A model generated the notes under the pieces. It was not told where the DNA came from, did no database searches, and worked only from the letters and a program-made list of their open reading frames with translations. A stretch of DNA of 26,829 nucleotides from NCBI RefSeq assembly GCF_037577855.1, contig NZ_JBAKFX010000056.1, positions 1-26,829 on the forward strand, read 5' to 3'. Positions 1-8,375 of this stretch are shown here, piece by piece. This DNA comes from Dethiothermospora halolimnae. GTDB lineage: Bacteria > Bacillota > Clostridia > Tissierellales > VENL01. The position numbers were made by a program, and so were the translations under genes. The stretch's first letter is position 1; every line of letters starts with the position of its first letter.

Positions 1-118
<118 letters not shown>

Positions 119-408
119 AAAAGTTTTATTACCTGTCACTCAATGTGACGCTGGTGTTAAATGTTTTTCATCTCAAATTAATATCTGGGATGTGCTTGAC
201 TTGCACTGTTTAATTTTCAAAGACCAAATTTGTTTTTGAAACAATTTGTTTCGTTGCGACTCTTAACACTATATCAGATTACTTTTAATGTGTCAAGTGT
301 TTTCTTGAAGTTTTTTGAAGTAACCTCCGAATAAATTCGAAGTCGTAATCCAATTATCCACTGTTGTTTGTTAGTAGTGAATCTTACCGTCGTTTTTTTT
401 CGACGACT
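119..408 (-). promoter_or_regulatory. rRNA operon leader with boxA-like antitermination element
   Basis: This is the transcribed leader between the rrn promoters and 16S. At 225-212 the minus strand reads GGTCTTTGAAAATTAAACAG, matching the boxA-type leader element found before Firmicute 16S genes (NusB/S10 antitermination). Two hairpins lie close to the two predicted transcript 5' ends: CGTCG, eight A, CGACG at 405-388, and GAAACAA/TTGTTTC at 252-238. No ORF is present. The 16S processing stem would pair with sequence beyond the window and cannot be judged. Confidence 0.75.
268..296 (-). promoter_or_regulatory. rrn promoter, proximal (sigma-A)
   Basis: On the minus strand there is TTGACA (296-291), a 17-nt spacer, then TATAGT (273-268), a near-consensus housekeeping promoter. 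It is followed by GTTAAGAGTCG, the same segment that follows the distal promoter. It is about 150 bp upstream of the 16S 5' end. Confidence 0.88.
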
Positions 409-414
409 CTTAAT

Positions 415-443
415 ACTATAACAGATTCCATAGAATTCGTCAA
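415..443 (-). promoter_or_regulatory. rrn promoter, distal (sigma-A)
   Basis: On the minus strand there is TTGACG (443-438), a 17-nt spacer, then TATAGT (420-415), followed by ATTAAGAGTCG. Spacer end, -10 and initiation region are nearly identical to the proximal promoter about 147 bp downstream, indicating a duplicated tandem rrn promoter pair. Confidence 0.87.
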
Positions 444-504
444 GAGTTTTTCAAACCAAATATAGTATTTATTAATCTATATAAAAATATACACATTTTA
501 TAAA

Positions 505-544
505 AAAACTTAAAAACAAGCTGAGGGGTTATGAATCCCTCAGC
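505..544 (-). terminator. Rho-independent terminator of the GH18 gene
   Basis: Minus strand: an 8-bp stem GCTGAGGG/CCCTCAGC (544-537 with 527-520) is followed by TTGTTTTTAAGTTTTTTT. The T-run exists only on the minus side, so it serves the GH18 gene ending at 597 and separates it from the rrn promoters. Confidence 0.88.
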
Positions 545-596
545 AACTCAAACAAACTATGATGTTACAAATCACCTAGTCCACACATTTATACTT

Positions 597-2258
597 TTAA
601 TCATTTAAATTCTGACTAATTAAACTCCAGATACCTTCTTTTTCAAAACCTCTTCTCCAAGAAGCTATTCCAGATAAATCATATTTTTTTATTAATTTTA
701 TCCTTTCTTTCATTGAATGTTCGTTTTCTAACCATACCTTATATAGGTCCCCATCCACTCTATACTCTCCATAATATTGATTAGTATTTTCATCAAACTT
801 AACTTCCCCATTATATTTTCTGAGTAATTCTTCTGCCCTTTCCATGGATACAGCATACGGGGTTACATCTATTTCTCCATCTACAATTTCTTCTTTCCAT
901 ATTCTATTATAAAAGGGAACTCCTAATATTACCTTATTATTAGGCACTTCATCTAACAAAGTCTTTATTCCTCTCTCTACCCATGGTATAGAAGCCACAG
1001 ACCCACTCACTTTACTTCCCCTTGGATACTCATCATATGCCATCAATATTACATAGTCCACTAATTCCCCTAGTTTCTCTCTGTCATAGAACATAGACCA
1101 GTTTTCACTTTTTGATTTAATGGTTACATCTATAGACAGAGTTAAATCATTTTCTCTAGCTATAGGAGATAGCTCTTTTATAAATTGAGTGAACATATCT
1201 TTATCCTTTAAGTATACATTCTCAAAGTCTATATTTATTCCATCCAAATCATAATACAAAGCTAAATCTATAATTTTACTTATAACCTTTTCTCTTAATT
1301 TAGCGTCATTAACTATTTTATTAGTACGTTCAAGATTAAAGGCATTATTAAATACTCCCCATACTTTATAGTTATTTCCATGGGCCCATTTAACATATTC
1401 TTTACTTCCTTTATCGTAAAGGTTCCCTTCTTCATCCTGTAGTTCAAACCAAGTAGGTGCTATCACATCTAAGCCCTGGACCTCTTTTAATTTATTAGCA
1501 CTAGGGGTAGTTCTATATACAAACTCCCATGTTATATTAATCTTTTCACTTTTTTCTTCTTCTTTTTTTACTTCTTTTTCTTCATCATAATGTATCAATC
1601 TCTTCATATCAACATCACTATTCTTTACATATCCAGATAACCCTCTAGAGGTTCTAGCATATGACCATTCTTTTTCTGTATCATATATAAATACTTCTTC
1701 GTCTATATCAGCTATATCCTCTACTTCAGACCATACACTTTTTTTCTTTCTTAGCCTAGCTTTATTTTTTGCTACCGCCAGTCTTTTTATAGAACCTTTT
1801 TTATCAATAATTAAAATATCTGTATCTTCAATATAACTGTAACTATAATCAGAATGTTCTTTAATAAAATCAAAGTTTATAAAAGCTTGTCCATCTTTGT
1901 ATAAGAAGGTATTTTTATTTTCTACAAACTGTTGATTAACTTTTATCGTTAGTTCTTCACTATAAAATCTAAATATCTTATTCCCATCATAAAAAACACC
2001 TATTTCATTTTTAGTATCCCAGACCATGTCTAAATTTAATACATCCTTCAAAATGTCTATATTAACAAAGCTCCCCTCATCATTATTAATTATATCTCCC
2101 CTATATGCTTTCATTTGCCCATCTAAAACTAACCTCGTATCTTCCGGCATTGTATAGGTAGGAGTAGCAATTAAATTTGTATGAGCTACCAATACATAAA
2201 TTGATACAATCCCTAAAATAAATGCAGTTACCAAAAGACCTAAAAAAAGTTTTTTCAT
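597..2258 (-). CDS. Membrane-anchored GH18 peptidoglycan hydrolase, spore cortex-lytic (YaaH/SleL)-like
   Basis: Predicted 553-aa protein. An N-terminal hydrophobic segment (about residues 4-27) acts as signal anchor. Residues ~35-155 resemble the copper-amine-oxidase-like N-terminal domain common in clostridial wall proteins. Residues ~160-220 look like a bacterial SH3 domain (ARLRKKKS, then WSYARTSRGLSGYV). A Lys/Glu-rich linker leads to a GH18 barrel from ~245 to the end. The GH18 motif is LDGINIDFEN (~338-347), with the final Glu as catalytic acid; the NIDFE form is usual in the spore N-acetylglucosaminidase branch. It therefore probably cleaves peptidoglycan outside the membrane, perhaps in germination or wall turnover. 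An ATG three codons upstream overlaps the AAAGGA ribosome site, so the ATG at 2258 (spacing ~8) was chosen. Monocistronic, with its own terminator. The exact substrate is inferred. Confidence 0.85.
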   Translation of the reverse strand: MKKLFLGLLVTAFILGIVSIYVLVAHTNLIATPTYTMPEDTRLVLDGQMKAYRGDIINNDEGSFVNIDILKDVLNLDMVWDTKNEIGVFYDGNKIFRFYSEELTIKVNQQFVENKNTFLYKDGQAFINFDFIKEHSDYSYSYIEDTDILIIDKKGSIKRLAVAKNKARLRKKKSVWSEVEDIADIDEEVFIYDTEKEWSYARTSRGLSGYVKNSDVDMKRLIHYDEEKEVKKEEEKSEKINITWEFVYRTTPSANKLKEVQGLDVIAPTWFELQDEEGNLYDKGSKEYVKWAHGNNYKVWGVFNNAFNLERTNKIVNDAKLREKVISKIIDLALYYDLDGINIDFENVYLKDKDMFTQFIKELSPIARENDLTLSIDVTIKSKSENWSMFYDREKLGELVDYVILMAYDEYPRGSKVSGSVASIPWVERGIKTLLDEVPNNKVILGVPFYNRIWKEEIVDGEIDVTPYAVSMERAEELLRKYNGEVKFDENTNQYYGEYRVDGDLYKVWLENEHSMKERIKLIKKYDLSGIASWRRGFEKEGIWSLISQNLND

Positions 2259-2301
2259 CCCACACATCCTTTACTATTTTTTATCACTTTGCCCATAAAC
2301 T

Positions 2302-2327
2302 AAGGGATGGTAATATACCATCCCCTT
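2302..2327 (-). terminator. Likely terminator of the ptb-iorAB operon
   Basis: A 9-bp perfect stem (GGGATGGTA at 2304-2312 with TACCATCCC at 2316-2324) has a 3-nt loop and lies 13 nt past the iorB stop. The downstream minus-strand T-run is short (TTAGTTTAT), so it may be leaky or act partly as a processing hairpin. Confidence 0.55.
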
Positions 2328-2339
2328 AATTATATCATA

Positions 2340-2921
2340 TTATTTAACTAATTCTTTACCTCTATTGAAGGCTTTTATATTTATATCAACAAATTTTTCT
2401 TTAACATTTTCTCTTATAACTTCTTCCCAATCAACTTCATCAATATTTAGCGCCTTAACTAATCCACCTAACATAACGATGTTTTGAGTCCTTATATTAC
2501 CTATCTCATTTTTTGCTATATCCACAGCATTTATAACTGTAGTATCAACCTTATTTTTAAGTCCTTCAACTACACCTTCTGGATACTTAGCTTCTCCTGT
2601 TAAAATAGGTACTGAAGGTATACCATATTCATTTATAACAAGCTTACCCTTTGGCTTTAAGTGGTCTATCCATCTTTCAGCTTCCATTTTTTCAAAAGCT
2701 ACAACTATATCTGCTTGCCCCTTTCCTATAATAGGAGAGTAAACTTTTTCACCATATCTAACTTGGGTAGTAACACTTCCACCTCTTTGGGCCATACCAT
2801 GAACCTCTGACATTTTAACATCATAACCTGCTTTTATTAACCCCGATGATAAAACCTTACTGGCAAGTATTATACCTTGCCCACCTACTCCAACTAGTAA
2901 AATATTATTTATTTTTGACAT
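2340..2921 (-). CDS. iorB: Indolepyruvate:ferredoxin oxidoreductase, beta subunit
   Basis: 193 aa, the usual length for IorB, the pyruvate:ferredoxin oxidoreductase gamma-type subunit. A glycine-rich GVGGQG motif at residues 11-16 and HGMAQRGGSV at ~41-50 are family hallmarks. With IorA it oxidatively decarboxylates aryl (and often branched) 2-oxo acids to acyl-CoA, reducing ferredoxin in the cytoplasm. A GTG nine bases upstream of the chosen ATG abuts the AAGGTGG ribosome site with no spacer, so the ATG at 2921 (spacing 9) was taken. This leaves one base between the iorA stop and the iorB start, indicating translational coupling. Confidence 0.95.
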   Translation of the reverse strand: MSKINNILLVGVGGQGIILASKVLSSGLIKAGYDVKMSEVHGMAQRGGSVTTQVRYGEKVYSPIIGKGQADIVVAFEKMEAERWIDHLKPKGKLVINEYGIPSVPILTGEAKYPEGVVEGLKNKVDTTVINAVDIAKNEIGNIRTQNIVMLGGLVKALNIDEVDWEEVIRENVKEKFVDINIKAFNRGKELVK

Positions 2922-2922
2922 A

Positions 2923-4695
2923 TTATTCACCCACCTTTTCTATTGCATCGAATAGACATATTTGTAGACATACATCGCAACCTACACACATAGAATCATC
3001 AATAATAGCACCAGTATTATCATCAAAGGATATCGCTGGACAACCGGCTTTTAAACACATTTTACATTTTTTACATTTTTCACTGTCTACAACACAAGAC
3101 TTTCTATCTAAACCGTACTCTTCAATTTCTTCCTTAGTTGATTTTTTAAGAACACAAGGCCATTTTGTTATTATAACCATAGGCTCTTCAGTTTCCATAG
3201 CTTTGTCGATTGCTGCTTTTGTTGCTTTTAAATCTAAAGGATTTATAACCTCAATATGTTTTACTCCAATAGCTTCACATACTTTTACTAAATCAATCTG
3301 CTCTGTTACATCACCCATTAATGTGTACCCAGTTCCAGGGTTTTCTTGATGTCCTGTCATTCCAGTGATTCTATTATCAAGTATAATAGTAGCAGCATTA
3401 CCTTTATTATAAACTATATCTATAAGACCCGTTATTCCTGAATGGAAGAATGTAGAGTCTCCTATTACACCAAAGACCTTAGTGTCTCTACCATTAAATT
3501 TGCTAGCCGCAGCAAAACCATGTCCAGCACTCACACTGGCTCCCATACAGACACATGTATCCATTGTTGAAAGTGGCGGAGCTGAGCCTAAAGTATAACA
3601 CCCTATATCTCCAGTTACAACAGTATTTTTCTTCTTGCTTAACTCATAGAATAGTCCTCTATGGGGACATCCAGCACACATAGTAGGAGGTCTTCCCACA
3701 ACTTTCTCTTCATTCTTAGCAACAGCTTCTCTTTTTTCACCTAGAATAGCTTCTGCAATAATATCTGGGTTTAATTCTCCTACAATAGGTATTACTTCCT
3801 TACCTATAACATCTATTCCCATAGCTTTTATCTCTGTCTCTAAATAAGGTTCCAGTTCTTCTATTACATATAGTTTATCTACTTCATTAGCAAACTCTTT
3901 TATTTTTTCCTTTGGTAATGGGAAAGTAAAGCCTAACTTAAGGTATGATACCGTATCACCAAATACCTCTTTAGCATATTGATAAGCAACTCCCGATGTT
4001 ATAATTCCTATCTTTTTATCATTCCACTCAAATCTATTTAACGGTGTATTGTTACTATATTCCTCTAATTTTTTAAGTTTTTCCTCAACAACAACATGTA
4101 GTTTTCTACCATTGGCAGGAGTAGCAACATATTTAGGTATATTCTTTTCATAAACTTTCATACCAACTTCTTCTCTATCATCGAATTCCACTAATCCTTT
4201 ACTATGACAGATTCTAGTTGTAAGTCTTAGTAATATTGGTACATCATATTTTTCACTTATTTCATATCCAACTTTAACAAAATCTTTAGCCTCTTGACTA
4301 TCACTTGGTTCAAGCATGGCTATTTTTGATGCTTTAGCATAATATCTGTTGTCCTGTTCATTTTGAGAACTATGCATTCCAGGATCATCAGCGGATACAA
4401 TTATACATCCTCCATTTACTCCTAAATATCCAAATGTAAATAATGGATCTGCTGCCACATTAATACCCACATGCTTCATAGCTGCAAGAGTTCTGGCTCC
4501 TGCAATGGAACCTCCAATAGCAACCTCTAAAGCAACTTTTTCATTTGGAGACCACTGGGAATATATCTCCTTATAGTTCGCTACATTCTCCAGTATTTCA
4601 GTACTGGGAGTTCCTGGATAAGCACTTGCCAATGTTACACCAGCTTCAAAGGCACCTCGTGCTACTGCTTCATTACCTGTTAAAAAATTTTTCAT
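2923..4695 (-). CDS. iorA: Indolepyruvate:ferredoxin oxidoreductase, alpha subunit
   Basis: 590 aa, full length. The N-terminal half has the 2-oxoacid oxidoreductase pyrimidine-binding region (ASAYPGTPSTEI, ~23-34; MKHVGINVAADPL). The C-terminal half has the thiamine-diphosphate domain (CAGCPHRGL; GDIGCYTLG; GDSTFFHSG; DNRITGMTGHQENPG). The last ~55 residues carry two [4Fe-4S] ferredoxin motifs: C541/C544/C547/C552, with the atypical x4 spacing seen in IorA, and C570/C573/C576/C580. It works with IorB on 2-oxo acids derived from aromatic amino acids. The ribosome site AAAGGGGTG lies 6 nt before the ATG. It follows ptb by 52 nt with no terminator between, so one operon is likely. Confidence 0.96.
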   Translation of the reverse strand: MKNFLTGNEAVARGAFEAGVTLASAYPGTPSTEILENVANYKEIYSQWSPNEKVALEVAIGGSIAGARTLAAMKHVGINVAADPLFTFGYLGVNGGCIIVSADDPGMHSSQNEQDNRYYAKASKIAMLEPSDSQEAKDFVKVGYEISEKYDVPILLRLTTRICHSKGLVEFDDREEVGMKVYEKNIPKYVATPANGRKLHVVVEEKLKKLEEYSNNTPLNRFEWNDKKIGIITSGVAYQYAKEVFGDTVSYLKLGFTFPLPKEKIKEFANEVDKLYVIEELEPYLETEIKAMGIDVIGKEVIPIVGELNPDIIAEAILGEKREAVAKNEEKVVGRPPTMCAGCPHRGLFYELSKKKNTVVTGDIGCYTLGSAPPLSTMDTCVCMGASVSAGHGFAAASKFNGRDTKVFGVIGDSTFFHSGITGLIDIVYNKGNAATIILDNRITGMTGHQENPGTGYTLMGDVTEQIDLVKVCEAIGVKHIEVINPLDLKATKAAIDKAMETEEPMVIITKWPCVLKKSTKEEIEEYGLDRKSCVVDSEKCKKCKMCLKAGCPAISFDDNTGAIIDDSMCVGCDVCLQICLFDAIEKVGE

Positions 4696-4747
4696 AGATT
4701 ACACCCCTTTACAAAATAAAAGTTTAAACAAATATATATTAATATTA

Positions 4748-5650
4748 TTATTTAGCAATCAAACTTCCTAAAGCTATAGAGTTTAATTTTGCTTCATGGG
4801 TATCTGCCCTAGAAACCAAAACCACAGGGGCACTGGCACCCATAATAACTCCAGCCGACTTACCATTAGCAAAATATGTTAAGCTTTTCCCTATACCATT
4901 TCCTGTTTCTATATTAGGAACCAACAAAACATCTGTATCCCCTGCTACTTTACTATTATAACCTTTAATATCACAAGCTTCCTTTGATACAGCCAAATCT
5001 AAAGCCAATGGCCCATCTATGATAACCCCGTCTTCAAATTTTCCTTCGCCACACATATTCTTAAGTTCATTACCATCTACGGTGGCTTGCATCTTCGGAT
5101 TAACCTTTTCCTTAGCAGCTAAAGCAGCAACTTTAACTTCATTATTGCCTAAAGATTTAACTACCTTTACAGCATTATTCACAATCTTAACTTTGGTATC
5201 TAAATCAGGATATAGATTCATACCCCCATCGGTTAAGAATAATAACTTATGATATGTTGGTATCTCATATACCATTACATGACTAAGTAAGCTGTCAGTT
5301 CTCAATCCATACTCTTTATTAAGAACTTGTTTAAGTAATATTGAAGTATCTATTAAACCCTTCATGATAAAGTCTGCTTTTTTACTACTTACATATTTAA
5401 CTGCTAATTCTGCCGACTCTTCTAAACTTTCAGAATTCACCATCTCAAATCCATCTATATTCAATTTAGACTCATTAGCTATTGTTTTTGTCTTATCAAT
5501 GTCTCCTATTAAAATAGGCTCTACAATGCCTAGCTCTTTAGCTTCGACAACAGCTTTTAAGACTTCTTCATCTTGGCAAGATGCTACGACTAATCTTTTA
5601 GATTCTTCACCCCTAGCCCTATCTAATAAAGCTTCTAAAGATCTTATCAC
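4748..5650 (-). CDS. ptb: Phosphate butyryltransferase (phosphotransbutyrylase) family enzyme
   Basis: 300 aa, the typical length for Ptb of the phosphate acetyl/butyryltransferase fold. Recognisable segments include the N-terminal VVASCQDEEVLKAV, the LFLTDGGMN block (~138-146), LAAKEKVNPKM (~177-187) and the C-terminal GNGIGKSLTYFA and GASAPVVLVSRAD. It exchanges CoA for phosphate on a short or medium acyl-CoA, giving an acyl-phosphate for ATP formation by a kinase. Being first in an operon with iorAB suggests that its acyl-CoA may be arylacetyl- or branched-chain acyl-CoA rather than butyryl-CoA; that part is inference. The start is GTG at 5650, preceded by AAGGAGG with 6-nt spacing. No butyrate kinase gene is present in this window. 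Confidence 0.88.
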   Translation of the reverse strand: MIRSLEALLDRARGEESKRLVVASCQDEEVLKAVVEAKELGIVEPILIGDIDKTKTIANESKLNIDGFEMVNSESLEESAELAVKYVSSKKADFIMKGLIDTSILLKQVLNKEYGLRTDSLLSHVMVYEIPTYHKLLFLTDGGMNLYPDLDTKVKIVNNAVKVVKSLGNNEVKVAALAAKEKVNPKMQATVDGNELKNMCGEGKFEDGVIIDGPLALDLAVSKEACDIKGYNSKVAGDTDVLLVPNIETGNGIGKSLTYFANGKSAGVIMGASAPVVLVSRADTHEAKLNSIALGSLIAK

Positions 5651-5799
5651 ATAACCCCTCCTTTTATTTTAAAAAAACCTTTTCCTATGACATATTCCTT
5701 TAGGCTCCTACATATATATTCAAAATACTCTAAAAAATACTCCACTATACCTATTCTACATTAGTACTTTTATTCCTTTAATTATTTTTCTTGAGTTTG

Positions 5800-5836
5800 T
5801 GAACTTTTTGTAATATATAAAGACTCAAAAAGTTCA
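5800..5836. promoter_or_regulatory. 11-bp perfect inverted repeat upstream of ptb (candidate operator)
   Basis: TGAACTTTTTG (5800-5810) and CAAAAAGTTCA (5826-5836) are perfect complements separated by 15 AT-rich bases, about 150 bp upstream of the ptb start. The spacing suits a dimeric regulator or an RNA hairpin. No T-run follows on either strand, so it is not a standard terminator. The rest of 5651-5888 contains no gene. A TATAGT on the minus strand near 5749-5744 has no good -35. Function is not shown. Confidence 0.4.
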
Positions 5837-5888
5837 TATAATTTTAAAACCTATTACATATATATACCTTTGTCCATGTTTCTATTAC

Positions 5889-5930
5889 AAAAAAAACACC
5901 CCACCTTATATAACATGGTAGAGTGTTTTT
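5889..5930 (-). terminator. Strong terminator of the radical-SAM/membrane/GNAT/TPR operon
   Basis: The minus-strand RNA forms an 11-bp stem, AACACTCTACC with GGTGGGGTGTT (including two G-U pairs), followed by eight T. The G-U pairs would be A-C mismatches in a plus-strand RNA, so the sequence itself indicates minus-strand use. Confidence 0.92.
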
Positions 5931-5946
5931 ATATTTCTTCTTTAAC

Positions 5947-7077
5947 TTAATCCTTAATCTTCTCCAAATGTCTCTTACAAGATATAGTTACTTGATCTTC
6001 TGGATTTATGCTATAAGCTTTTTCTATATCTTTAGTTGCCTTTTCCATATCTCCTTTTTCCAAATAAGTCATACCTCTGTTACAAAGTATTTCAAAATCA
6101 TTGGGTCTATTTTCTATAGCTTGAGTAAATTTACTAATGGCCTCATCATGCTGATTCAGTACCGCTAGACAAAGTCCTAACTCATTTAAAGACTCTACTT
6201 GGTTTGGATACATGGCCAATACCTTTTCAAACTGATCCTTAGCCTTATTATATTGTCCAAGCTGACGATAACCAAGACCTATCATAAACAATAAATTCCA
6301 CCAATCGGTGTACTTTTCTTCTAAGGGTAGTAATTTTTTAAGACCTTCCTCGGCATTCCCATTTAAAACCTCAAGATATCCCTCTTCATACTGAACATCA
6401 TCTTCCATATCTTGTAGATTCTTTTTTATTTCCCCTATTCTTTCGTCATCATCATCAAAATCTAAAAGTTTCTCCCACATTATTTGACTCTTTCTAAATT
6501 GCTTACTATTTCTATAATGAAACCCTAGTTTATAATAGCCCGGAGCAAATGTAGGATCTAGGTCTATTATATCTTCAAACTGTCTAGTTGATTCATTTAA
6601 GAAGAAATTTCCATCATTAATTTTTTTAACTTTATAAAGTTTTTTTGCCTTCTCTTCTAGGGATAAGGCATAATTATATAAAGCGATTACATTTTCTTTG
6701 TTAATATTTACAAGGGCTCTAAAATATATCATAGCTTCATCTATGGCCCCTTCTTCTATAAACTTTAATCCTTTATATAATATATAATCTTCAATCTTTT
6801 CATCAAAACTATATATAATCTTTTTATAATCATTAAAGTATTTAAACTCTGGGTCTACACCCATAGTATATATCATACCCTCTATAAAAGAAGTTATCTT
6901 TAGTTCCTCTTGAGCCCTCTGTTCCTTTACTTCAGTAACTAACTCATCTACAGTCATTGGTAGTGGTATATCACTACCAACTTTATATCCATTTACATCA
7001 ATAAAAGAGTTAGGCTTTAACTCTATAAAAGAAAGATTTTCTGTCTTTTGTTTAAAAAATTCATTAATGTTTTTCAT
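5947..7077 (-). CDS. Tetratricopeptide repeat protein
   Basis: 376 aa, with no signal peptide or membrane segment, so cytoplasmic. Clear TPR units lie in the C-terminal part (from ~260: NLLFMIGLGYRQLGQYNKAK, then VESLNELGLCLAVLNQHDEA, then FEILCNRGMTYLEKGDMEKA), and weaker ones at ~98-130 and ~165-200. The first ~80 residues are not TPR. A very acidic stretch occurs near 205-230. TPR proteins mediate protein-protein contacts; no partner is visible. It is the last gene of the run, 12 nt after the GNAT gene. The ribosome site AGGTGG precedes the ATG by 4 nt. Confidence 0.85.
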   Translation of the reverse strand: MKNINEFFKQKTENLSFIELKPNSFIDVNGYKVGSDIPLPMTVDELVTEVKEQRAQEELKITSFIEGMIYTMGVDPEFKYFNDYKKIIYSFDEKIEDYILYKGLKFIEEGAIDEAMIYFRALVNINKENVIALYNYALSLEEKAKKLYKVKKINDGNFFLNESTRQFEDIIDLDPTFAPGYYKLGFHYRNSKQFRKSQIMWEKLLDFDDDDERIGEIKKNLQDMEDDVQYEEGYLEVLNGNAEEGLKKLLPLEEKYTDWWNLLFMIGLGYRQLGQYNKAKDQFEKVLAMYPNQVESLNELGLCLAVLNQHDEAISKFTQAIENRPNDFEILCNRGMTYLEKGDMEKATKDIEKAYSINPEDQVTISCKRHLEKIKD

Positions 7078-7089
7078 TATACCACCTAT

Positions 7090-7584
7090 CTATTTTAATA
7101 TTTTATGAAATATAAGATCATCAACATAACCATTTGTCTTTTCATCAAAATGGTGCATATGTACACACCCAGAAGAGGTAAATCCACATTTTAATAGTGT
7201 ACTTACCGATGATGGGTTATTACTATAAACGTAGGCTCTAGCAATTTTTACCCCCTCTTCTTTTAATCTATCTAAAGAGTAATTAGTAAGTCTTTGTCCA
7301 ATTTTTTGACCTCGGCATTTCTTACTTACTGCCGCCGTTAAAAAACAACTATGATTTCTACCTTCTTTTCCTCTCTTGCCCCTAAATACACCTAAAATTT
7401 TCCCATCCTCTTCGGCAACATATAAACACATTCTAGGCTCATCTATCCATTGTTCTATTTCTTCTTTCTTTTCCACTTCACTAAAGGAAACCTCAGCTTT
7501 CTCATGGTGTAACTCCTTAAAAAAGTCTACCACTTGATTAATATCTTCTTTTTTAATATCTCTAAATCTGACCTCCACTTTCAT
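7090..7584 (-). CDS. GNAT-family N-acetyltransferase
   Basis: 164 aa, a single GNAT domain. The acetyl-CoA pyrophosphate-binding motif A is at ~85-98 (AAVSKKCRGQKIGQ, i.e. R-G-x-x-I-G), followed by the helix LTNYSLDRLKEEGV and motif B (YSNNPSSVSTLLKCGF). The substrate cannot be told from sequence; amino groups of small molecules or proteins are usual. It sits between the membrane protein and the TPR gene with gaps of 6 and 12 nt, so it is co-transcribed. Confidence 0.87.
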   Translation of the reverse strand: MKVEVRFRDIKKEDINQVVDFFKELHHEKAEVSFSEVEKKEEIEQWIDEPRMCLYVAEEDGKILGVFRGKRGKEGRNHSCFLTAAVSKKCRGQKIGQRLTNYSLDRLKEEGVKIARAYVYSNNPSSVSTLLKCGFTSSGCVHMHHFDEKTNGYVDDLIFHKILK

Positions 7585-7590
7585 CCCCTC

Positions 7591-8370
7591 CTATTTATAT
7601 AAATCTAACATAAACATTCTCTTTCTTCTATTACTTGTACTTAATATATCAAACAAGACCCCCCTATATATCATAGTAAAGGAGAAAATAAGTTGCCCTA
7701 ATAAATATCTTACTATACTAAAAACTGATACATTAAAAAATACCCCTGTATTATAAGCTAAAACATCACTGATTATTGTTCCTGTACTATAATACAGTAT
7801 TAACATAAATATTATATTAGGTATAAACCATTCTATCCAATTATCCTTAATAAACTTAAAAGCATATACAATACTTTCCCATGAAGAATAATGTTTTTGA
7901 TATATGGCTTCAGGTAAAGGATTTAATAAAAGTAACACTAGAATCTGTATTATTAATGCCAATGCAATATAGGACAAGAAAGGTAATATCCCTTGTAATG
8001 CCCTTGCTATAAATTGGTCAAATACAAACCTAGCAATCCATCCTATGAAAAATACCGTATATATCTTCCATAGATATACTTTAAATCCATCTTTAAAATC
8101 CTGAACAGTAAATTTGCCATGGTTAACTATATTATATAAAAGATATAGAAAGTTTGATGTAATAGCACTTTCTGCTATAATCAGTATTAAGCCAGCAAAT
8201 AAACTTAATATAAAGCTCATAGATAGTATACCAATAATTTTCATTAAGACTATGGATATAACTGGATACGCAATTCCTATAAATATAATCAACCAATTTT
8301 TACCAAATAGTTTTAAAGTATCCTTAACACATTTCCTATTTATATAATATAGATCTCTAAAAAAACTCAA
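7591..8370 (-). CDS. Multi-pass membrane protein of unknown function
   Basis: About 259 aa, mostly hydrophobic, with about five or six predicted membrane helices (near residues 25-50, 50-75, 105-125, 130-155, 185-210, 225-245) and basic loops, ending in a basic tail (NRRKRMFML). No family was recognised with certainty; it resembles uncharacterised clostridial membrane proteins. Start choice is debatable. A GTG at 8379 overlaps the TGA of the radical SAM gene (GTGA) but directly abuts the AAGGAG ribosome site. A TTG at 8370 has an 8-nt spacing and was chosen. In either case translation is coupled to the upstream gene. Confidence 0.7.
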   Translation of the reverse strand: MSFFRDLYYINRKCVKDTLKLFGKNWLIIFIGIAYPVISIVLMKIIGILSMSFILSLFAGLILIIAESAITSNFLYLLYNIVNHGKFTVQDFKDGFKVYLWKIYTVFFIGWIARFVFDQFIARALQGILPFLSYIALALIIQILVLLLLNPLPEAIYQKHYSSWESIVYAFKFIKDNWIEWFIPNIIFMLILYYSTGTIISDVLAYNTGVFFNVSVFSIVRYLLGQLIFSFTMIYRGVLFDILSTSNRRKRMFMLDLYK

Positions 8371-8375
8371 TAATA

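Noticed and set aside
2846..3349. 167-aa plus-strand ORF opposite iorA/iorB
   Set aside because: It is a shadow frame antisense to two confidently identified genes, with no ribosome site.
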